Source of the DNA: DAOTXK01 sp034435395
GTDB lineage: Bacteria > Chloroflexota > Anaerolineae > Aggregatilineales > Ch27
Reading direction: 5' to 3'
Assembly: GCA_034435395.1 (NCBI GenBank)
Contig: DAOTXK010000366.1
Span: 1-12,778 of the forward strand
Length of the DNA stretch: 12,778 nt
This document shows positions 1 through 8,094 of this stretch, one piece after another. The position numbers and the translations under genes are program-made. Position 1 is the first letter of the stretch; the number at the start of each line of letters is the position of its first letter. The notes below the pieces were generated by a model. The model was not told the DNA's origin. It saw only the letters and a list, made by a program, of their open reading frames with translations, and ran no database searches.

Positions 1-819
1 GGCGGCCGCGGACGCCCGCCACTGGTCGAGCCAGAGGGCATGGGCCTGTTTCCAGGGATCGATCTGCTGCCGAACCATCCGGACAACGTCGCCAGCGCCC
101 GCCTGACGGACGCTGACCAGCCGGGAACCGGCATCAACTTCCACCGTCCCGAAACAAATCGCGGCTGGCGGGCCGTCCACCAGGCGGCTCAGCGCCCGCT
201 GGAGGCCCGTTATCGCCTGCAAAAAGGGATAGACGCTGGTCACCAGATAGTGGGCCGAAGACTTCCGCGACTCCATACCTATGGGCGACTGATCCCGCAG
301 GACGACGGTGTCAAGCGTCTGCTCCGCGGGCTGGCTGGCGAAGTAGCCAAACAGGGTCAGCTGCCCCAGCCGGAGCTGGTCGCCGTTGTTCAGGATGAAG
401 GGCGTGTGTGTCGGCAGGCGGATTTCGTTCAGCCACGTGCCGTTGGTGCTGCCCAGGTCTTCGATGGTGTAGCCGCCCGGCACCGACGTGATCAGGATGT
501 GCTGGCGGGACACCCCCAGCAACCCGCCATGGTAAGGGGTGAGGTCGATGACCAGCGGCGAGGTTTCGCCGCGCGCGTGGCGGCCCAGAATAAACTGGTC
601 CCTGCCGGTGACGGTCAGGGGTTGGACTTCCCCCGCCACATAGAATGCGATTCCCTGGCCCAGCACTGAGGGGGCCTGGGGGGGGAATTCAGGCAGGGTG
701 GCTTCTTGCAGCACCTCATCGAGGCGCAGCGTGGCGGTCTCCGCGATCAGCGGCGCGCCACACCAGGCGCATTGGAGGGCCTCCGACGTGTTGTGATGTT
801 GGCATCGCGGGCAGATCAC
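1..819 (-). CDS. Zinc-ribbon and FHA domain protein, 3' end outside window
   Basis: This is a predicted cytoplasmic phosphothreonine-binding adaptor. 273 codons are visible and the frame is still open at the window edge. Residues 3-20 form a short zinc ribbon with two CxxC knuckles (C3, C6, C17, C20). An FHA domain follows at about 60-160, with the family landmarks GR at 79-80, SRQH at 104-107, DLGSTNGTWLN at 121-131 and GD at 146-147. The Arg, Ser, Asn and Gly positions used for phosphopeptide binding are all present. The part after about 190 (SAHYLVTSVYPFLQ onward) matches no family I recognise. I chose the GTG at 819-817 because an AGGAGG lies 5 nt upstream; that AGGAGG overlaps the earlier in-frame GTG at 825-823, which makes the earlier one unlikely. 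FHA proteins of this kind usually act with Ser/Thr kinases or secretion machinery, but no partner is in the window. Confidence 0.85.
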   Translation of the reverse strand, partial: MICPRCQHHNTSEALQCAWCGAPLIAETATLRLDEVLQEATLPEFPPQAPSVLGQGIAFYVAGEVQPLTVTGRDQFILGRHARGETSPLVIDLTPYHGGLLGVSRQHILITSVPGGYTIEDLGSTNGTWLNEIRLPTHTPFILNNGDQLRLGQLTLFGYFASQPAEQTLDTVVLRDQSPIGMESRKSSAHYLVTSVYPFLQAITGLQRALSRLVDGPPAAICFGTVEVDAGSRLVSVRQAGAGDVVRMVRQQIDPWKQAHALWLDQWRASAAA

Positions 820-880
820 CTGCACCTCCTGGTTGCTGCCAGTCCATTTCCTGCCAGACGAGCGCCCGGCAGCGACATCT

Positions 881-886
881 ATCATA
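881..886 (-). promoter_or_regulatory. Candidate extended -10 promoter for the FHA gene
   Basis: Read on the minus strand, TGGTATGAT is an extended -10 element (TGn followed by TATGAT, 5 of 6 matches to TATAAT). Transcription from it would give a leader of about 55 nt before the GTG at 819. No good -35 hexamer is seen at 17 nt, as expected when the extended -10 carries recognition. This is a weak prediction made by eye. Confidence 0.4.
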
Positions 887-1014
887 CCAGATCGGCGGGT
901 GGTTTGCGCTGGTGAGCCGGGTTTTCTGCGAGCGGAGTCAGGCCAACGTCTTTTAGCCGCCAGGCAATTTTAAGTCATCTTTAGGAGTTGTGCCGCTGGC
1001 TGGTCGGCGTCGCC

Positions 1015-1043
1015 TTGCCCTGCCCCGACTCTCCCGATAATAT
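1015..1043 (+). promoter_or_regulatory. Candidate promoter for the flavin oxidoreductase operon
   Basis: TTGCCC at 1015-1020 is followed by an AT-rich patch that can be read as GATAAT (1036-1041, spacing 15) or TAATAT (1038-1043, spacing 17). It is the only AT-rich stretch close upstream of the OYE-like gene and would leave a leader of roughly 110 nt. Nothing else codes in the intergenic region 820-1158 on either strand. Confidence 0.35.
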
Positions 1044-1085
1044 TCAATGTAGGATCGTCCCCCAGAGATCAGCCTGCGCCAGCCG

Positions 1086-1125
1086 CCCTCACCGGGCGCG
1101 GGGGGAGGGGTGAGGTGCGCCCCGG
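1086..1125 (+). repeat. Two mutually exclusive hairpins in the leader of the OYE-like gene
   Basis: CCTCACC at 1087-1093 pairs perfectly with GGTGAGG at 1109-1115 (7 bp). The overlapping CCGGGCGC at 1092-1099 can instead pair with GCGCCCCGG at 1117-1125 with one bulged C. Both stems cannot form at once because they share bases 1092-1093 and enclose one another's arms. They lie about 35 nt before the start codon. This may be a repetitive extragenic palindrome rather than a regulatory leader. Confidence 0.35.
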
Positions 1126-1158
1126 CACTGGCGCGGTCGCACGGATCAGGATGGGAAG

Positions 1159-2622
1159 GTGATGGTTTATCGACGGGTGGCCCAGTTACGCACAGCCGAG
1201 CAGTTCCGCGCCCATTTGACCACGATCGGCGCCGACCTGCCCTTCGACGCGACGGTCGACTCCGGCCCGGACGCGCCCCTGGCCCAGCCGCACACCATCC
1301 GGGGCAGGGCGGGCGAATTCACCGTCGGCAACCGCTTCTGCGTCCTGCCGATGGAAGGCTGGGACGGCACCGCTGACGGTCGCCCGACCGAGCTGACCCT
1401 CCGGCGCTGGGAGCGTTTTGGCCGGAGCGGGGCCAAGCTGATCTGGGGGTGTGAGGCGGTGGCCGTCCGCCCGGATGGACGGGCCAACCCCCACCAGTTG
1501 ATGATCACGCCGAACACCGTCGGGGACCTGGCGCGGGGGCGTGAACGGCTGGTCCACGCCCATCAGGCGCGGTTTGGCTCCAGCGACGACCTGCTGGTCG
1601 GCCTGCAGCTGACTCACTCCGGGCGCTTCGCCCGTCCGAATGACCAGGCCCGTCTGGAGCCGATCATCCTGTACCACCACCCCCTGCTGGATCACAAGTT
1701 CGGCATCCCGCCGGATCATCCGGTGATGACGGATGGCGAGATTGGCGAGCTGGTGGAGCAGTTTGTGGCCGCCGCCGTCCTGGCGAAAGGGGCGGGCTTC
1801 CAGTTTGTGGACATCAAACACTGCCACGGCTACCTGGGGCATGAATTCCTGAGCGCGGTGGACCGGGAAGGCCCTTACGGCGGCAGCCTGGAGAACCGGA
1901 CCCGCTTCCTGCGGGAGGTCGTGGCGGGCATCCGGGTGGAAGCGCCGGGGCTGATGATCGCCGTGCGCCTGAGCGCCTTCGACTGGATTCCCTTCGCCCC
2001 AGGCGAGGGCCAGCGGGGCGAGCCGCTGACGGTCGACGGGCCGTACCGCCATGCCTTCGGCGGCGACGGCACCGGCACCGGCATCGACCTGGCCGAGCCG
2101 AAAGCCTTCCTCGATCAGCTGGTCGAACTGGACATCCCGCTGGTCTGCCTGTCGGCGGGCAGCCCGTACTACGTGCCGCACATCCAGCGGCCCGCCCTGT
2201 TCCCGCCCTCCGACGGCTACCTGCCGCCGGAAGACCCTCTCCTTGGCGTGGCCCGCCAGATCGCCGTCACGGCGGCGCTCAAGCGGCACCGCCCGGAGCT
2301 GACGGTGGTGGGTTCGGGCTACTCCTACCTGCAAGAATGGCTGCCCCATGTGGCGCAGGGTGTCGTGCGGGCCGGGGGGGCCGATCTGGTGGGCCTGGGG
2401 AGGATGGTGCTCGCCTACCCGGAGCTGCCAGCCGACGTGCTGGCGGGCCGGCCGTTGCAGCGCAAGCGCCTGTGCCGCACCTTCAGCGACTGCACCACCG
2501 CCCCGCGTCACGGCATGGTATCCGGTTGTTACCCGCTGGACGACTTCTATAAGGGGCGTCCGGAGGCGGAGGCGCTGGCGCAGATCAAGGGAGGGCTGTC
2601 CGCCCGGCAGCAGGACCGCTGA
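1159..2622 (+). CDS. Old Yellow Enzyme-family NADH:flavin oxidoreductase
   Basis: This is an FMN-dependent TIM-barrel oxidoreductase of 487 aa, expected to be cytoplasmic and to reduce an activated C=C bond with NAD(P)H. Family marks are the QLTHSGR segment at 150-156, the HGYLGHEFLS active-site loop at 223-232 and the phosphate-side signature YGGSLENRTRF at 240-250. A glycine-rich strand VVGSGYSY lies at 383-390 and GLGRM at 412-416. The barrel ends with C439-x5-C445-x11-C457. This resembles the Fe-S motif of 2,4-dienoyl-CoA reductases (Cx2Cx3Cx11C) with the second Cys missing. The FAD and NAD domains of those reductases are absent. The start is either GTG 1159 or ATG 1162; AGGA lies 7 nt before the GTG. 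A Gfo/Idh/MocA gene follows 100 bp downstream on the same strand, so the two probably act on one pathway. The substrate is unknown. Confidence 0.85.
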   Translation: MMVYRRVAQLRTAEQFRAHLTTIGADLPFDATVDSGPDAPLAQPHTIRGRAGEFTVGNRFCVLPMEGWDGTADGRPTELTLRRWERFGRSGAKLIWGCEAVAVRPDGRANPHQLMITPNTVGDLARGRERLVHAHQARFGSSDDLLVGLQLTHSGRFARPNDQARLEPIILYHHPLLDHKFGIPPDHPVMTDGEIGELVEQFVAAAVLAKGAGFQFVDIKHCHGYLGHEFLSAVDREGPYGGSLENRTRFLREVVAGIRVEAPGLMIAVRLSAFDWIPFAPGEGQRGEPLTVDGPYRHAFGGDGTGTGIDLAEPKAFLDQLVELDIPLVCLSAGSPYYVPHIQRPALFPPSDGYLPPEDPLLGVARQIAVTAALKRHRPELTVVGSGYSYLQEWLPHVAQGVVRAGGADLVGLGRMVLAYPELPADVLAGRPLQRKRLCRTFSDCTTAPRHGMVSGCYPLDDFYKGRPEAEALAQIKGGLSARQQDR

Positions 2623-2662
2623 CGCCTTCGCCCGCCGCCAGCGAGATTTTTCGTTCCTTTTT

Positions 2663-2703
2663 CCTGGCGCGCCTGGCTTCTTGGCCACCCAGGCTGCGCC
2701 AGG
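2663..2703 (+). other. Long intercistronic hairpin between the two oxidoreductase genes
   Basis: CCTGGCGCGCCTGG at 2663-2676 pairs with CCAGGC at 2689-2694 and GCGCCAGG at 2696-2703. This gives a 14-bp stem with one bulged T (2695) and a 12-nt loop. It ends 7 nt before the purine-rich ribosome site of the next gene. A T-rich run precedes it rather than following it, so it is not a standard intrinsic terminator on the plus strand. A role in mRNA stability, partial termination or translation of the downstream gene is possible. Confidence 0.6.
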
Positions 2704-2722
2704 CACCGTTGAGAGGGAGTCC

Positions 2723-3754
2723 ATGAACGCACAACCCGTCGTCCGTTTCGCCGTGATCGGCGTCAATCACGGCCACATTTATGGCCAGGTGAACGCCATG
2801 CTCAAGGCCGGGGCCGAGTTCGTCTCGTTTTTCGCGCCGGAGCCTGACCTGGCCGCCCAGTTCAGCAAAGCCTATCCGGGCGTCCCGCTGGCCCGGAGCC
2901 AGGAGGAAATCCTGGACGACGACTCCATCCACCTGATCGTCAGCGCCGGCATTCCGTCGGACCGCGCCCCGCTGGGCATCCAGGCCATGCAACGCGGCAA
3001 GGATTACATGGTGGACAAGCCGGGCTTCACCACCCTGGCGCAGCTGGAGGAAGCCCGCCGCGTACAGGCGGCGACCGGGCGCATCTACTCCGTGTGTTAC
3101 AGCGAGCGCTTCTTCACCCCCTCCACGGTGAAGGCCGGGGAACTGGTGCAGGCGGGGGCGATCGGCCGGGTGGTGCAGACGGTCGGGCTGGGCCCACACC
3201 ACACCCGGCCCGACACCCGACCGGCCTGGTTTTTCCAGCGGGAGCACTACGGCGGCATCCTCTGCGACATCGGCTCCCACCAGGTGGACCAGTTCCTGTT
3301 TTTCACCGGCTCCACGGAGGCCGAAGTGGTGGCGGCGCAGGTTGCCAACTACCGCTATCCGCAGTACCCGGAGCTGGAGGACTTCGGCGAGATTCTGCTG
3401 CGGGGGAACGGCGGCCACGGCTACATCCGCATTGACTGGTACACGCCAGAGGGGCTGGGCGTGTGGGGCGACGGGCGGCTGTTTATCCTGGGGACGGAAG
3501 GGTATATCGAGCTGCGCAAATACGTGGACATGGCCGGGAAGCCGGGCGACGAACACCTCTTCCTGGTGGACCAGCAGGGCGTTCATTACATCAACTGCGC
3601 CGACATGGAGACGCCCTACGGCCGGCAACTGGTCGATGACATCATCCACCGCACGGAGACGGCCATGACCCAGGCGCACTGTTTCCTGGCCTCTGAGCTG
3701 GCCCTCCAGGCGGAGGCGATGGCGGCCCGGCGGGGGAATTTGACGGCGGCCTAA
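2723..3754 (+). CDS. Gfo/Idh/MocA-family NAD(P)-dependent oxidoreductase
   Basis: This is a 343-aa soluble dehydrogenase, probably acting on a sugar or polyol. The N-terminal Rossmann fold begins RFAVIGVNHGHIYG (8-21), where NHGH stands in for the usual glycine-rich GxGxxG. Residues MVDKP at 96-100 correspond to the family's EKP motif that carries the catalytic lysine (K99). GGILCDIGSHQVD at 177-189 is the second-domain signature, with D182 and H186 at the expected active-site positions. The length is typical of the family. ATG 2723 is preceded by GAGAGGGAG; an earlier in-frame start would run back through the end of the OYE-like gene in another frame and lacks homology. It is likely co-transcribed with the flavin oxidoreductase, and both may serve one catabolic or modification route. 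Confidence 0.85.
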   Translation: MNAQPVVRFAVIGVNHGHIYGQVNAMLKAGAEFVSFFAPEPDLAAQFSKAYPGVPLARSQEEILDDDSIHLIVSAGIPSDRAPLGIQAMQRGKDYMVDKPGFTTLAQLEEARRVQAATGRIYSVCYSERFFTPSTVKAGELVQAGAIGRVVQTVGLGPHHTRPDTRPAWFFQREHYGGILCDIGSHQVDQFLFFTGSTEAEVVAAQVANYRYPQYPELEDFGEILLRGNGGHGYIRIDWYTPEGLGVWGDGRLFILGTEGYIELRKYVDMAGKPGDEHLFLVDQQGVHYINCADMETPYGRQLVDDIIHRTETAMTQAHCFLASELALQAEAMAARRGNLTAA

Positions 3755-3764
3755 CCCCCCAACC

Positions 3765-3791
3765 GCAGGGACGGAGTTGCCCCGTCCCTGC
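3765..3791. terminator. Candidate bidirectional terminator between convergent genes
   Basis: GCAGGGACGG at 3765-3774 pairs perfectly with CCGTCCCTGC at 3782-3791, leaving a 7-nt loop. It begins 11 nt after the stop codon of the dehydrogenase and 40 nt past the stop of the convergent ABC gene. No T-tract follows on either strand, so efficiency as an intrinsic terminator is uncertain. Confidence 0.5.
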
Positions 3792-3830
3792 CCAACATCT
3801 CCCAGGGGGCAATGACGCCCTCTCGCTGGC

Positions 3831-5645
3831 TCAGGCGACCAGGTCGCGGGCCTGCTCGATGTATTCCAGGCTCTGGTGGCGGAAGTAGGTGTTATAGAGT
3901 TCGGCGTAGTGACCGCCCTGGGCCAGCAACTGGTCGTGTGTGCCCTCCTCGATGATCTCGCCCTCGCGCAGCACGATGATGCGGTCGGCGTTTTTGACGG
4001 TGGACAGGCGGTGGGCGATCACGATGGAGGTGCGGTTTTCCAGCACCACGTCCAGCCCTTCCTGGATCAACGTCTCCGTCAGCGGGTCCACGCTGGCCGT
4101 TGCCTCGTCCAGGATGATGATGGCCGGGTCTTGCAGCAGCACCCGCGCCAGCGAGACCAACTGCCGCTGGCCCATCGACAGGTTGCCGCCCCGCTCCCCG
4201 ACCTCGGTATCCAGCCCGTTGGGCAGGGCGTCGATCCAGTCGCCGTTGCCCACCGTCTGGGCCACGCGCAGGACGGCCTCGTCGCTGGCCCCCGGCCGGC
4301 CATAACGGATGTTCTCCATCACCGTGCCGTCGAACAGGAACGGCGTCTGGGGCACAATCCCCAGCCGCTCATGATAGGCGTGCAGGTCCAGCGTCCGGAT
4401 GTCGTGCCCATCGACCGTGATCCGCCCGCCCTGGAATTCGTAGAAGCGGGCGATCAGCCGGCCGATGCTGGTCTTGCCGGAGCCGGTGTGCCCGACCAGG
4501 GCCAGCGTCTCGCCAGCGTGGATGGTCAGCGAGAAGTTGGTCAGCACCGGCTCGTCCTCGTTGTAGGCGAAGTCGACGTGTTCAAACCGGATCTCGCCCC
4601 GGATGGCTGGCAGCTTCCGGTGGCCGGTCTGCACCACCTTCGGCTCGGCGTCGATCAGGGCGAAGACGCGCTCCCCCGCCGCCAGGCCAAGCTGCAACTG
4701 GCTCCAGAAGGAGGCGATGCTGGTCAGCGGGAACCAGAACATCTGCAAGCCCTGGATGAACAGATACCATTGCCCGGCGGTGAGCTGGCCCGCCTGGGCG
4801 CTCAGCCCGCCAAAATACACCAGCGCCGCCGTGCCCACCCCGGCCAGGGCGTTCAGGATGGGGAAGATGCTGCTGAAGGTGTACCCGGTGCGCAGGTTGA
4901 TGCGGTAGGACTGCTGGTTGACCGCCAGGAAATCGTCGTAGATCGCGGCTTCCTGGCGGAAGGTCTTGGCGATGGCGATGCCGCTGATCGTCTCCTGGAT
5001 GTGGGAGCTGACCACCGCGTTGATGCGCCGTGACTGGGTGACCGTGTGGCGGGCGATCTTCCGGAAGGCCAGGGCGGCGGCCACGATGAAGGGGGCCAGG
5101 GCCAGCGTGATCAGCGTGAGCTGGACGTTGACGCTGAACAGATAGCTGATCAGCAGCACGATCAGCAACAACTGGCTCATCAGGTTCATGGTCAGGTCAA
5201 CGACCTGGGAGAGAGCCTGCGTATCCGACGTGACGCGGCTGACGATCTTGCCGGACATGAAGGTGTCATAGAAAGACAGGTCGCGCCGGAGCACGGCGTC
5301 GAAGGCGTCCTCGCGCAGCTTGAGCGTCACGTTGCCGATGGCCGCCGCCGACAGCCAGCGCCGGAGGGCATTAAAACCCCAGGCGGCCACGCCCAGCAGC
5401 ACGATCGTGCCTGCCACGGTCAGCAGGGCGGGCGTGGAGGAGTCAATTTGCAGGCGGTCCAGGCCGCCGGAGATCACGATCGGCAGCGCCGTGCTCAGCA
5501 GCGAGTCCGCCAGGATGGCCGCCGCCACGGCGATCATGCGCGGCGCCTGTGGGCGGAAGTAGCCGACGATCCGTTTGACCAGTTGACGGTCGCTGTACTG
5601 GCGGTCATACGCTTCGGCGTCGAGGCCGTCCATGATGAAGCCCAT
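3831..5645 (-). CDS. ABC exporter subunit with catalytically competent Walker B
   Basis: This is a half-transporter of 604 aa with a six-helix type IV exporter membrane domain (about 30-320) fused to an ATPase domain (about 350-590). ATPase motifs are Walker A GHTGSGKT 385-392, Q-loop Q433, signature LSMGQ 489-493, Walker B ILDE with catalytic E514, and H-loop H545. The signature departs from LSGGQ while the Walker B glutamate is kept. This is the reverse of its partner, encoded just upstream in the operon. The pair should therefore assemble as a heterodimer with one consensus and one degenerate ATP site, as in BmrC/BmrD, LmrC/LmrD and TM287/288. It probably exports drugs or lipids across the cytoplasmic membrane. 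AGGAG lies about 7 nt before ATG 5645. The gap to the upstream gene is 66 bp, so the two are almost certainly co-transcribed. Confidence 0.92.
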   Translation of the reverse strand: MGFIMDGLDAEAYDRQYSDRQLVKRIVGYFRPQAPRMIAVAAAILADSLLSTALPIVISGGLDRLQIDSSTPALLTVAGTIVLLGVAAWGFNALRRWLSAAAIGNVTLKLREDAFDAVLRRDLSFYDTFMSGKIVSRVTSDTQALSQVVDLTMNLMSQLLLIVLLISYLFSVNVQLTLITLALAPFIVAAALAFRKIARHTVTQSRRINAVVSSHIQETISGIAIAKTFRQEAAIYDDFLAVNQQSYRINLRTGYTFSSIFPILNALAGVGTAALVYFGGLSAQAGQLTAGQWYLFIQGLQMFWFPLTSIASFWSQLQLGLAAGERVFALIDAEPKVVQTGHRKLPAIRGEIRFEHVDFAYNEDEPVLTNFSLTIHAGETLALVGHTGSGKTSIGRLIARFYEFQGGRITVDGHDIRTLDLHAYHERLGIVPQTPFLFDGTVMENIRYGRPGASDEAVLRVAQTVGNGDWIDALPNGLDTEVGERGGNLSMGQRQLVSLARVLLQDPAIIILDEATASVDPLTETLIQEGLDVVLENRTSIVIAHRLSTVKNADRIIVLREGEIIEEGTHDQLLAQGGHYAELYNTYFRHQSLEYIEQARDLVA

Positions 5646-5679
5646 GGCTCATCTCCTCATGGTGGTCACAGGCGTGCCG

Positions 5680-5711
5680 GGCCAGGCAAGGTCTGGCCTC
5701 CACCGCCTGGC
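5680..5711 (-). other. Intercistronic inverted repeats in the ABC operon
   Basis: Two alternative stems are possible in the 66-bp gap. GGCCAG/CTGGCC (5680-5685 with 5693-5698) forms 6 bp around a 7-nt loop. GCCAGGC/GCCTGGC (5681-5687 with 5705-5711) forms 7 bp starting right at the stop codon of the upstream gene. No T-tract follows. This may tune the ratio of the two subunits. Confidence 0.35.
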
Positions 5712-7511
<1,800 letters not shown>

Positions 7512-7547
7512 ACGCTGCCCCCAGCCGGACAACCACCGACTCCTCCC

Positions 7548-7576
7548 ATTATACCGAACGAATGTTCCAATATCAA
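7548..7576 (-). promoter_or_regulatory. Near-consensus sigma70 promoter P2 of the ABC operon
   Basis: On the minus strand TTGATA (7576-7571, 5 of 6 matches) is followed after exactly 17 nt by TATAAT (7553-7548, 6 of 6). The predicted transcript start is near 7541, giving a leader of about 30 nt before ATG 7511. This is one of the two best promoter matches in the window and fixes the start of the first ABC gene. Confidence 0.8.
7555..7568 (+). promoter_or_regulatory. Candidate LexA/SOS box inside promoter P2
   Basis: CGAACGAATGTTCC matches the Bacillus LexA (DinR) consensus CGAACRNRYGTTYC at every defined position, with the core palindrome GAAC-N4-GTTC. It lies entirely within the 17-nt spacer between the -35 and -10 of the ABC operon promoter, where a bound repressor would block RNA polymerase. 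LexA of Gram-positive bacteria uses this site; whether the LexA of this organism does is inference. No DNA-repair gene is in the window. Another repressor with a similar palindrome is the main alternative. Confidence 0.5.
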
Positions 7577-7590
7577 GCGCCATCCGACCC

Positions 7591-7622
7591 GAAAATAAAA
7601 AATCGCATAGACTACTATGCGA
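7591..7622 (-). terminator. Intrinsic terminator upstream of the ABC operon promoter
   Basis: On the minus strand TCGCATAG and CTATGCGA form a perfect 8-bp stem with a 4-nt loop (7622-7603). It is followed at once by a T-rich run, TTTTTTATTTTC (7602-7591). This is the textbook form of an intrinsic terminator and works only in the minus direction. It ends the short transcript from promoter P1 and lies 14 nt upstream of the -35 of P2. Confidence 0.8.
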
Positions 7623-7666
7623 CATGCCCGAAGCGCCGACGTTCTCTCCCAGTGGACAGCAATCCC

Positions 7667-7747
7667 TCACGATACCCGGCAAGAGTGACGGACCCACCGC
7701 GGCGGCACCGGCACGCCTCTTCCCCGGCCAGAGCTGGTGGTGTCCAT
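7667..7747 (-). CDS. Possible 26-codon leader peptide in the small transcript
   Basis: ATG 7747 is preceded by GGGAGG with 7 nt between the GGAGG core and the ATG, and opens 26 codons ending in TGA. The product is Arg- and Pro-rich (begins MDTTSSGRGRG, then VPVPPRW) and matches nothing I know. It sits between promoter P1 and the intrinsic terminator, the position of a leader peptide in ribosome-mediated attenuation. The bacillary exporter pair BmrC/BmrD is controlled this way by the BmrB ORF. The ribosome site and placement are seen in the sequence. That it is translated is inference, and chance is not excluded in GC-rich DNA. Confidence 0.3.
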   Translation of the reverse strand: MDTTSSGRGRGVPVPPRWVRHSCRVS

Positions 7748-7807
7748 TCCTGCGCCTCCCGACTCGGCCAGGACAGCCGGTGCCCTGAACCCGGTCACAG
7801 CGCCTGA

Positions 7808-7837
7808 ATTGTACGCGGGAAGTCCGATGAATGTCAA
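7808..7837 (-). promoter_or_regulatory. Strong sigma70 promoter P1 of the small transcript
   Basis: On the minus strand a perfect TTGACA (7837-7832) is followed after 18 nt by TACAAT (7813-7808, 5 of 6 matches). The predicted start is near 7801-7804. No protein gene begins within 50 nt, so it drives either the small RNA or a long leader of the ABC exporter operon. Confidence 0.65.
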
Positions 7838-8094
7838 GGGGGGATCGCTTCACCGGGCTGATTCGCGCCCATCGGTTGGGCGGCCCGCCGTGCAGCAGGG
7901 GCAACGGGCGGCTTCAAGGCGTCATCACCTGGCGCGCACGGGCCATCATCAATTTCCGCCGGATGGGCCGCGCCGCGCTGAGAGGCACGGCGTCTTTTTC
8001 GGTGGAATTCTGGCTTGAACCACAGAGGTCACCAGGTTCGCGACGGTTTCTTATGAGATTTCCATAGATTTTGCGCGCCTGGCGACCCTGGCGG
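7838..8094. other. Intergenic DNA between rluE and promoter P1
   Basis: I see no gene, terminator, repeat or RNA in this 257-bp stretch. Open frames cross it on both strands, but they lack ribosome sites and protein-like composition. The rluE transcript has no evident hairpin terminator here. Confidence 0.5.

Larger units (their letters stand above)
7591..7803 (-). ncRNA. Putative ~200-nt small RNA or attenuator leader
   Basis: A strong promoter (7808-7837) and an intrinsic terminator (7591-7622) on the same strand delimit a transcript of about 200-210 nt with no recognisable protein gene. Internal pairing is strong: 7736-7745 can pair with 7690-7698 (9 bp with one bulge). TGTCCA at 7741-7746 can instead pair with TGGACA at 7653-7658, so the same segment has alternative partners. 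I could not match it to 6S RNA, SRP RNA, tmRNA, RNase P or a riboswitch class. It could be a free-standing small RNA, or the attenuated leader of the ABC exporter genes that begin 80 nt beyond the terminator. Confidence 0.45.

Noticed and set aside
2348..2722. Upstream-extended start of the Gfo/Idh/MocA gene
   Set aside because: The extension overlaps the OYE-like gene out of frame and precedes the Rossmann fold, which normally begins near the N-terminus; ATG 2723 has its own ribosome site.
1186..2766. A 526-codon open frame on the minus strand opposite the OYE-like gene
   Set aside because: The plus-strand product has clear family motifs; this frame has none and has shadow-type composition.
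7630..7670. CCACTGGGAGAG in the small transcript resembles the 3' end of a cobalamin riboswitch
   Set aside because: The other conserved B12 elements, including the GCTGCCCCCGCAACTGT-like segment, are not present upstream.
7512..7904. A 131-residue N-terminal extension of the first ABC subunit
   Set aside because: The stretch contains a TATAAT promoter, an SOS-like box and an intrinsic terminator, and the translated sequence is not like the N-terminus of any ABC exporter. The start at 7511 fits the family length.
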